From: HGM11525 sp045649145
GTDB taxonomy: Bacteria > Bacillota > Clostridia > UBA1381
DNA: 12,270 nt
NCBI GenBank assembly: GCA_045649145.1
Contig: JAZRPK010000057.1
Location: 1-12,270, forward strand
Reading direction: 5' to 3'
Below, one piece after another: positions 7,531-12,270 of this stretch (positions within the stretch are counted from its first letter, which is position 1; every line of letters starts with the position of its first letter). Under the pieces are notes generated by a model that was not told the DNA's origin, did not search any database, and was given only the letters and a program-made list of their open reading frames with translations. Made by a program: the position numbers and the translations under genes.

Positions 7531-7602
7531 TATCTAACCTCTCTTATCAAAATCACAAACGCCAAAAATGGCACAAAATAATATCTCATTTATTACAAAA
7601 TT

Positions 7603-7631
7603 ATTATACAATATATTGCGTGTTTTGTCAA
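7603..7631 (-). promoter_or_regulatory. Consensus SigA-type promoter of the NlpC/P60 gene
   Basis: On the minus strand, TTGACA (7631-7626) and TATAAT (7608-7603) are separated by exactly 17 bases, a perfect consensus. The start site is near 7596, leaving a leader of about 65 bases before the ATG at 7530. Confidence 0.88.
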
Positions 7632-7658
7632 ACTTTTTTAACAACTTTTTGTTAGTTT

Positions 7659-7675
7659 TGTAATATTATTGTAAT
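7659..7675 (+). promoter_or_regulatory. Probable WalR (YycF) box upstream of the NlpC/P60 promoter
   Basis: TGTAAT, five bases (ATTAT), then TGTAAT is a perfect match to the WalR consensus TGTWAH-N5-TGTWAH. Its centre is about 70 bases upstream of the predicted start site, a plausible activator position. WalRK is the essential cell-wall two-component system of Firmicutes and controls NlpC/P60 endopeptidases such as cwlO and lytE in B. subtilis, so the site agrees with the function of the gene. The motif is seen; regulator binding is inferred. AT-rich DNA gives chance matches, so confidence is moderate. Confidence 0.6.
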
Positions 7676-7727
7676 GAGATGTCTATATTTGCACCCTCGT
7701 TATGCAACATATACCATATTTAGTATA

Positions 7728-7740
7728 GCCAAAAATTGGC
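7728..7740. repeat. Short palindrome GCCAA-AAA-TTGGC
   Basis: A perfect 5-bp inverted repeat with a 3-base centre in the 277-base gap between the NlpC/P60 gene and the CrtO-like gene. A shorter relative (GCCA-AAAA-TGGC) sits at 7561-7572 in the NlpC/P60 leader. It could be a protein-binding site; no family is assigned. Apart from the promoter, WalR-like box and hairpins listed, I see no gene in this gap. Confidence 0.35.
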
Positions 7741-7795
7741 ATAGAATGTCGTAATATGAGAGGTTCTTAACTTATTTGTAACATTTGCTCAATAT

Positions 7796-7827
7796 AATAC
7801 TCCCTCTCTATTTAGAGAAGGAGTATT
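7796..7827 (-). terminator. Hairpin overlapping the stop of the CrtO-like gene
   Basis: AATACTCC (7796-7803) and TCTCT (7805-7809) pair with AGAGA (7814-7818) and GGAGTATT (7820-7827) around a 4-base loop. The single imperfect pair becomes a U-G wobble in the minus-strand RNA. The stem includes the stop codon of the minus-strand gene. It lacks a U tract on either side, so it may be a factor-assisted terminator or an RNA-stabilising 3' end rather than a classic intrinsic terminator. Confidence 0.5.
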
Positions 7828-8323
7828 CGTTTGATTTATTTAATTTAGCAAAAAGCCTTTTTAGCCGATATCTGTTATATCGTTGTATCATCGAAAAAGG
7901 AAGGTTTCCTATCATCATTGCCGTAGCTATAGTAAAATAGACATCTCGCCAGTATTCGATATTCTCGCTAAGTAAGCTGAAAAGGAGCGATATATACCCC
8001 ACTAACCCCGTTACATAATGAATAATCTCTGCACGACAGGTTACAAAAATATATTTTACCAGATAGTCCTTAGTAATATCCTTAGCCAGATGCCGTTTAT
8101 CAAAGTCGACATTATGCTGCGGCAGCTTATCCTTCCACTTCGGCAGTCGGATTTTTCGATAGAAACGCATCTCCCGTTCGCTGACCGTAAAAAATCTGTG
8201 GTTACTGTCAAACAGCTTTTTCTGCCATTTTTTCGGCAGAGCTACAATAGCCCCTGCTGTACCGTAAAAGACAACCAGCCAAAACGCAATATTGATAAGA
8301 GAAATTAAAACGGTCTTCGTCAA
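7808..8323 (-). CDS. CrtO-like membrane acyltransferase (glycosyl-4,4'-diaponeurosporenoate acyltransferase family)
   Basis: A 171-residue membrane protein resembling staphylococcal CrtO, which adds the fatty acyl group in the last step of staphyloxanthin synthesis. Shared signatures recalled from that family are FYRKIRLPKWKDKLP at 54-68, FDKRHL at 74-79, CRAEIIHY at 96-103 and NLPFSMIQRYNRYRL at 140-154. Hydrophobic spans lie at about 5-29, 105-119 and 128-145. The start is TTG at 8323-8321: a GGAAAGG ribosome site lies 7 bases before it, the nearby ATG is out of frame, and no early in-frame ATG exists. It begins 29 bases after rluB, so the two are probably co-transcribed. No carotenoid genes are in the window, so the substrate is probably some other lipid or glycolipid. 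The family call is fairly good; the reaction is inferred. Confidence 0.75.
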   Translation of the reverse strand: MTKTVLISLINIAFWLVVFYGTAGAIVALPKKWQKKLFDSNHRFFTVSEREMRFYRKIRLPKWKDKLPQHNVDFDKRHLAKDITKDYLVKYIFVTCRAEIIHYVTGLVGYISLLFSLLSENIEYWRDVYFTIATAMMIGNLPFSMIQRYNRYRLKRLFAKLNKSNEYSFSK

Positions 8324-8352
8324 TTTGCATCCTTTCCTTTCCTACCAAACCC

Positions 8353-9075
8353 TTAACTGTTCATCAGATAGTTTACCTCGTGCGAGGTAAGATGGCGCCA
8401 TCTGCCAAGCGGCAGATTTCCCAATTCCACCTTGCCGATAGATACACGCTTTAGCTCCTTTACCTTAACGCCGACAGCCTCGAACATTTTTCTCACCTGT
8501 CTGTTCCTACCCTCGTGAATAGTGATTTTTACGAATGTTGCCGACTGGTCCGAGTCGAGGATTTCGACCTCAGCAGGTGAGGTTTTATAATCGTCTATAC
8601 GAACACCTCTTTTGAGGGCATTTATCCCCGCTACCGTAAGTCCACCGCCTACAGTTGCGATATAGGTCTTGCCCAGTTCGAATTTCGGATGCGTTACACG
8701 GTAGGTAAAATCTCCGTCATTTGTCAAAAGCAAGAGCCCCTCTGTTTCGTAGTCGAGTCTGCCCACCGGGAAGATACGTGTTTTTATCTCCTCCGAGAGC
8801 AAATCAACAACAGTCGGACGTTCAAACTGGTCGGAGACGGTTGACACATAGCCTACAGGCTTATTAAGCATAATATAATACTTTTTCGATACAAGGGTAA
8901 GCTCCTCACCGTCAACAGACACACGGTCAGCACCGATTTCGACCTTTATCCCCTGCTCTATTGCTTTTTGCCCGTTAACTTTAACTCTGCCCTCGGCAAT
9001 CATTTCTTCAGCCTTACGTCTTGATGCCTTGCCGCACATAGCAATATATTTTTGCAAACGTACAATCTCGCCCAT
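8353..9075 (-). CDS. rluB: RluB/RsuA-family 23S (or 16S) rRNA pseudouridine synthase
   Basis: A 240-residue protein with an N-terminal S4 RNA-binding domain (about 4-60: RLQKYIAMCGKASRRKAEEMI...GRVKVNG) and a C-terminal RsuA/RluB/E/F catalytic domain. The catalytic aspartate is D108 in GRLDYETEGLLLLTNDG. KPVGYVST (72-79) and HEGRNRQVRKMFEAVG are further family marks. It converts a specific uridine in rRNA to pseudouridine; RluB (23S) is the usual assignment in Firmicutes, but RsuA or RluE/F cannot be excluded by eye. An AAAGGAGG ribosome site precedes the ATG. It lies downstream of the secDF terminator and upstream of the CrtO-like gene. Confidence 0.92.
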   Translation of the reverse strand: MGEIVRLQKYIAMCGKASRRKAEEMIAEGRVKVNGQKAIEQGIKVEIGADRVSVDGEELTLVSKKYYIMLNKPVGYVSTVSDQFERPTVVDLLSEEIKTRIFPVGRLDYETEGLLLLTNDGDFTYRVTHPKFELGKTYIATVGGGLTVAGINALKRGVRIDDYKTSPAEVEILDSDQSATFVKITIHEGRNRQVRKMFEAVGVKVKELKRVSIGKVELGNLPLGRWRHLTSHEVNYLMNS

Positions 9076-9100
9076 TTGTCGTCCTCCTTTGCTGTATGGT

Positions 9101-9137
9101 AAAAATTGCGCTCTCCGCTAAAAGCAGAAAGCGCAAT
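9101..9137 (-). terminator. Intrinsic terminator of the secD-secF operon
   Basis: On the minus strand, a 14-bp stem (9137-9124 with 9118-9105) has a TTTTA loop and is followed by T residues (to 9101). Its two imperfect positions are U-G wobbles only in the minus-strand RNA, while they are mismatches on plus, which fixes the direction. It begins 13 bases after the secF stop. Confidence 0.9.
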
Positions 9138-9150
9138 AATTATATCTTAT

Positions 9151-10062
9151 TTATTTCTGCTTTGATGCCTCGATGTCAGCTTCCTTCCACGCTGCCCAGA
9201 ACGGACTTGCTACGAAGATTGAGCTGTATGCACCTGCAATAACGCCGATAATCAGCGGGAATGCAAATTCCTTGATTGACGGAACGCCAAGCACATAAAG
9301 AAGCACAATTGTGATAAGGGTTGTAATGGTAGTGTTAAGTGTTCTTCCCATACTATCCCAGATGCTGCGTTCAACAACATCAGTTACTCTTGCTCCGCCC
9401 TTCTTTGACTTAAAGCCGCGCATATTCTCACGGATACGATCAAATACAACGATTGTATTATTAATCGAGTAACCGATAATTGTGAGCATAGCCGCAATAA
9501 AGGTTGTATTAAGCGGTGTGTAGGTAATAGCATACACTGCCATCATAACAAGGATATTAAGTGCAAGTGCAAGCACTGCCATAACCGCAGAACGCCATTC
9601 GAAACGGAATGCAATATATACAAGGATAAGCAGAATTGCAATTAGTGTATAGGTAAATGCTTTTCCCTGTACCTCTTTACCGAACGATGCAGATGCGGAG
9701 TTAACCGACATCGGCGCTTCTGCTGTAAGAGCGTACTTCTCCTTAAGTGATGAGAAAATCAAATCCTTCTGTGCATCGTCTATCGGCTGTGTTTTGATGG
9801 TAGCGGTTGTACCGCTGCCTGCCTGTACGATAACAGGGGAAATGCCAAGCTGCTCCTCTAAGAATGCGGAAACTTCTTCGTTATCGAAGCTCTGTCCCAT
9901 ATCCACCTGCATTCTGACACCGCCCATAAACTCGATATCGTAGTTAAAGCCACTGCCCTTTGTGTTATTATTCACAAAAAACATTGCAACACCCACAACT
10001 ATAACGAGAAGCGGCAAAAGCAGAAACTTTACTTTATTATTTGTTACGTTCATAGTCTTCAT
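9151..10062 (-). CDS. secF: Protein translocase subunit SecF
   Basis: A 303-residue inner-membrane protein of the RND-type SecDF pair, which uses the proton motive force to pull exported proteins out of SecYEG. The first membrane span is about 13-30, the substrate-facing motif is DIEFMGGVRM at 42-50, and a large extracytoplasmic part follows. The C-terminal half has several spans with the conserved YSINNTIVVFDRIREN (N201, N202, D208, R211, E212), typical of SecF. The start at 10062 is chosen because GGAGGG (10075-10070) lies 7 bases before it; M4 is a less likely start. It begins 13 bases after the secD stop, so translation is closely linked. SecD and SecF are separate here, unlike the fused SecDF of B. 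subtilis. Confidence 0.96.
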   Translation of the reverse strand: MKTMNVTNNKVKFLLLPLLVIVVGVAMFFVNNNTKGSGFNYDIEFMGGVRMQVDMGQSFDNEEVSAFLEEQLGISPVIVQAGSGTTATIKTQPIDDAQKDLIFSSLKEKYALTAEAPMSVNSASASFGKEVQGKAFTYTLIAILLILVYIAFRFEWRSAVMAVLALALNILVMMAVYAITYTPLNTTFIAAMLTIIGYSINNTIVVFDRIRENMRGFKSKKGGARVTDVVERSIWDSMGRTLNTTITTLITIVLLYVLGVPSIKEFAFPLIIGVIAGAYSSIFVASPFWAAWKEADIEASKQK

Positions 10063-10075
10063 TTCGCTTCCCTCC

Positions 10076-11347
10076 TTACTGTTTGCAGAAGAGCTTGCGG
10101 TTTTTTACATTAAGACCTACAAGCTGCTTAAGCAGGAACTTTGTTACAATAATTGCCGTGAACATACTTACGACAACACCAAGACCGAGTGTAACTGCAA
10201 AACCACGGATAGTACCGATACCGGAGAAGTAAAGTACTACGCAAGTGATAATTGTAGTAATGTTAGAGTCAAGGATTGCTGAGAATGCCTTCTTAAAGCC
10301 GGCATCAACCGAAGCCTTGATTGTCTTACCAATCTTAAGCTCCTCTTTCATTCTCTCGAATATAATTACGTTAGCGTCAACCGCCATACCGATTGAAAGC
10401 ACGATACCCGCAATACCAGAAAGGCTTAGGTTTACTCTCATAAGTCCGAGCACAAGAGAAATAATGCCCACATAAATTGCAAGTGCAAGGTCAGCAAAGA
10501 GTCCGGGCAAACGATAGATAATAATCATAAACAGCATTACTACCAATATGCCAATTCCTGCTGCCATAAGGCTTGAAGGAAGTGCCTTTGCGCCAAGCTC
10601 GGGTCCTATGGTATCCTTAGAAATTACTGTAAGGTCAAACGGGAGTGCACCCGATTTAATCTGGTTTGCAAGCTCCTGGGCACTCTCCGGTGTGAATGAG
10701 CCGGAAATCACGCAAGTTTCGGAGTTAATCTCCTCTTTTACAGACGGAGATGAAAGTATTGTTTCATCCATCTTTATTGCGATAAAGTTCTTGCCCTCAG
10801 CAGATTTTGCAGCAGCCTCTCTGGTCGCTGTTGCAAACTTCTCAACCGCATCAGATGTGAGGGTAAGCTCGATATATGCTTCCTGAGAGCTTGTCTGCGA
10901 AAGCTGTCCGAACTTATACTCTGCATTTTTAATATCTGTTGCACCGTCTAAAACAGTGTTGCCGTCTGCATCAACAAAGGTAAGCTTTGCTGTTGAGCCA
11001 AGCAACGAAGCAGCCTTATCTGTATCTGTTTCAGCAGGAATTTCAACTGTTATCTTTCCTGCCTCGTCACGCGAGATACGTGCTTCTGTATATCCGGAAT
11101 TGTTAAGACGTGCAGTAAAGATTGACTCTACTACATCCATCTGGGCCTCGCTCGGATTGTCGGCATTTGCCTGGAAGGAAATAACCGAACCTCCCGCAAG
11201 GTCAATACCTTTTCTTATTCCCTGCTCCTCGTCAAGTACACCGCCCCAGCTCATATCACCGATTGCTATTCCGAAAAATGCAATATAGTTCATTGCTGCG
11301 GCAATTACGATCATAAGAGCAAGTACTGCAATACTCTTCTTTTTCAT
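10076..11347 (-). CDS. secD: Protein translocase subunit SecD
   Basis: A 423-residue membrane protein that pairs with SecF. The first span is about 5-29, GIDLAGGS lies at 47-54, and a long periplasm-side (P1-type) domain follows. SecD-type spans begin after KDTIGPELG, and GMAVDANVIIFER at 320-332 includes D324 and N326. It is shorter than E. coli SecD (615) but normal for Firmicutes. The start is MKKKSIAVLAL at 11347. A longer reading frame from 11383 would begin at the predicted transcription start itself, leaving no ribosome site, whereas AGAAAGGA lies 10 bases before 11347. The promoter is at 11390-11418 and the operon ends at 9101-9137. No yajC is seen upstream. Confidence 0.96.
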   Translation of the reverse strand: MKKKSIAVLALMIVIAAAMNYIAFFGIAIGDMSWGGVLDEEQGIRKGIDLAGGSVISFQANADNPSEAQMDVVESIFTARLNNSGYTEARISRDEAGKITVEIPAETDTDKAASLLGSTAKLTFVDADGNTVLDGATDIKNAEYKFGQLSQTSSQEAYIELTLTSDAVEKFATATREAAAKSAEGKNFIAIKMDETILSSPSVKEEINSETCVISGSFTPESAQELANQIKSGALPFDLTVISKDTIGPELGAKALPSSLMAAGIGILVVMLFMIIIYRLPGLFADLALAIYVGIISLVLGLMRVNLSLSGIAGIVLSIGMAVDANVIIFERMKEELKIGKTIKASVDAGFKKAFSAILDSNITTIITCVVLYFSGIGTIRGFAVTLGLGVVVSMFTAIIVTKFLLKQLVGLNVKNRKLFCKQ

Positions 11348-11389
11348 AAAACCACATTCCTTTCTGTGAAATATAAAACACACTAGTAT

Positions 11390-11418
11390 ATTATACCTTT
11401 ATTTCCCGCTTTCGTCAA
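11390..11418 (-). promoter_or_regulatory. SigA-type promoter of secD-secF
   Basis: On the minus strand, TTGACG (11418-11413) and TATAAT (11395-11390) are separated by 17 bases. The start site is near 11383, giving a leader of about 36 bases before the secD ATG. This placement is the main reason for rejecting the upstream start of secD. Confidence 0.85.
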
Positions 11419-11468
11419 GCGTTTTTCGCCACTATCCTCCAAATAATATGATTTTTTTGTGCAAATAC

Positions 11469-11497
11469 TTGATGATTATTAAAAAATGAGATAAAAT
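11469..11497 (+). promoter_or_regulatory. SigA-type promoter of rnr
   Basis: TTGATG (11469-11474) and TAAAAT (11492-11497) are separated by 17 bases, with an AT-rich stretch upstream. The start site is near 11504, about 29 bases before the rnr ATG. It is divergent from the secD promoter; the two -35 boxes are about 50 bases apart. Confidence 0.65.
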
Positions 11498-11532
11498 AAT
11501 ATGTGTAATTTTTATTTTAAGAAGGACGCAAA

Positions 11533-12270
11533 ATGAGCAGAAAATATAAAGGTAAAAAAATCCCCAAAAAGCTGCCTCAGTTGGAGGGTATTCTCTCCTG
11601 CTCTACAAGCGGCAAATTCGGATTTGTTTCGGTAGAGGGCAGCGACAATGATATCTACGTCGAACAGCATATGATGGGCGGCGCAAACCATGGTGACAGA
11701 GTGTTAGTAAGACCTACACACAAAAAGCGTCACGGCAGAAATGCCGAGGGACGTATTATGAAGGTTCTTGAGCGAACAATCGAAACGCTCACAGCGGTAG
11801 TATTTGCCGATTTTGGCGGCACTCTCGCAGCAAGAGCCGACGACCCGAGATTTTATCCCGTTATCCATATACCCAATACTTCTTCAAAGGCAAAAAAGGG
11901 TGACAGGGTTTTAATCGAGCTTGTAGCATTTGATTATTTGGGTCAGCCTGAGGGCGAGATAATAAAAAATTTAGGCAGTGCAGACAGCATCAAAAGCCGC
12001 ATCGACTCCATTGTTTATACGCATAACATAACAGAAGACTTTGACGCTGAAGCTATAGCAGAGTCGGACAGAATTTCCGACACAGTTTCTGAGTCGGAAT
12101 TAAAATCAAGGCTCGACCTAAGAGGCGAGAAGATAATCACCATCGACGGCGATGACGCCAAGGACTTCGACGATGCCATAAGCATCAGAAAGCTTGCGGG
12201 CGGTTCGTACAAGCTTGGTGTGGATATTGCAGACGTTTCGCATTATGTACTCCCCAATTCCGCCATAGAT
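11533..12270 (+). CDS. rnr: Ribonuclease R (partial, C-terminus off the right edge)
   Basis: The 246 visible codons encode the N-terminal third of a 3'-5' exoribonuclease of the RNase II/R family, a hydrolytic enzyme that degrades structured RNA in the cytoplasm. A short basic leader (MSRKYKGKKIPKKLP) is followed by a cold-shock/OB domain (GILSCSTSGKFGFVSVEG, with later HGDRVLVRP), a second OB region to about residue 145, and the start of the RNB catalytic domain. The Mg-binding signature IDGDDAKDFDDAI gives D205, D211, D213 and D214, spaced exactly as D201/D207/D209/D210 of E. coli RNase II. There is no room for the N-terminal helix-turn-helix of some RNase R proteins. AAGGA lies 6 bases before the ATG. 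The frame is open to the window end. Confidence 0.93.
   Translation, partial: MSRKYKGKKIPKKLPQLEGILSCSTSGKFGFVSVEGSDNDIYVEQHMMGGANHGDRVLVRPTHKKRHGRNAEGRIMKVLERTIETLTAVVFADFGGTLAARADDPRFYPVIHIPNTSSKAKKGDRVLIELVAFDYLGQPEGEIIKNLGSADSIKSRIDSIVYTHNITEDFDAEAIAESDRISDTVSESELKSRLDLRGEKIITIDGDDAKDFDDAISIRKLAGGSYKLGVDIADVSHYVLPNSAID

Larger units (their letters stand above)
7583..7680. repeat. Imperfect inverted repeat framing the NlpC/P60 promoter
   Basis: Left arm 7583-7600 reads ATCTCATT then TATTACAAAA. The right arm 7656-7680 is its reverse complement, with 7 extra bases (7666-7672) that create a second TGTAAT unit. All 18 left-arm bases find a match. The arms enclose the promoter at 7603-7631, and the right arm contains the WalR-like box while the left arm carries one inverted half-site. 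It may reflect paired regulator sites or a chance AT-rich palindrome. No mobile-element features accompany it. Confidence 0.55.

Noticed and set aside
9139..9144. A TATAAT on the minus strand upstream of rluB.
   Set aside because: No convincing -35 lies 17 bases away, and the implied start would fall inside the secF terminator stem. It is possible as an rluB promoter but not supported enough to list.
11348..11383. A 12-residue N-terminal extension of SecD (start at 11383).
   Set aside because: The promoter at 11390-11418 places the transcription start at about 11383, leaving no ribosome site. AGAAAGGA points to the ATG at 11347 followed by a normal MKKK membrane start.
1..12270. A CRISPR array, tRNA, IS element, prophage or a new defence-type gene cassette.
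   Set aside because: No regular direct repeats, cloverleaf sequences, transposase or phage motifs were seen; the genes are recognisable core functions with tight spacing.

Overview
This window reads as a chromosomal, mostly housekeeping segment of a low-to-moderate GC, anaerobic, ethanol-forming Firmicute. A clostridial lineage such as Oscillospiraceae/Ruminococcaceae is the best guess. The reasons are a fused AdhE, a free-standing MetH-reactivation protein beside MetF, separate SecD and SecF, strong SigA-type promoters with 17-bp spacers, AGGAGG-type ribosome sites, and U-tailed terminators. Species cannot be fixed from the sequence alone. No tRNA, rRNA, CRISPR, IS or phage gene is visible, and no gene-free stretch exceeds 300 bases (the longest is 7531-7807).

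Layout. Positions 1-1373 (minus): metF followed 2 bases later by a B12-dependent methionine synthase activation-domain protein that runs off the left edge. Positions 1374-1580: divergent promoters for metF and adhE; the adhE promoter carries a near-perfect Rex-type operator over its -10. Positions 1581-5015 (plus): adhE and a small APH-family phosphotransferase, closed by a bidirectional terminator at 5021-5060. Positions 5068-6030 (minus): radC, with its own consensus promoter, and a 45-residue Cys/Asn-rich membrane peptide upstream of it with its own terminator. Positions 6139-7530 (minus): a secreted three-SH3b NlpC/P60 peptidoglycan endopeptidase, with a consensus promoter preceded by a perfect match to the WalR box and framed by an imperfect inverted repeat. 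Positions 7808-9075 (minus): rluB-type pseudouridine synthase plus a TTG-started membrane protein resembling the staphyloxanthin acyltransferase CrtO. Positions 9101-11347 (minus): secD-secF with promoter and terminator. From 11533 (plus): the N-terminal third of RNase R, running off the right edge.

How they work together. metF makes 5-methyl-THF and its partner probably keeps a cobalamin-dependent methionine synthase active. adhE regenerates NAD+ by ethanol formation and is plausibly redox-controlled by Rex. The NlpC/P60 enzyme fits a WalRK-controlled cell-wall hydrolase. SecDF assists export. RluB and RNase R act on rRNA/RNA. I do not see a new multi-gene system. The observations worth following are the Rex and WalR control sites, the tiny Cys-rich membrane peptide, the adhE-linked kinase-like gene, and the CrtO-like acyltransferase without visible carotenoid genes.
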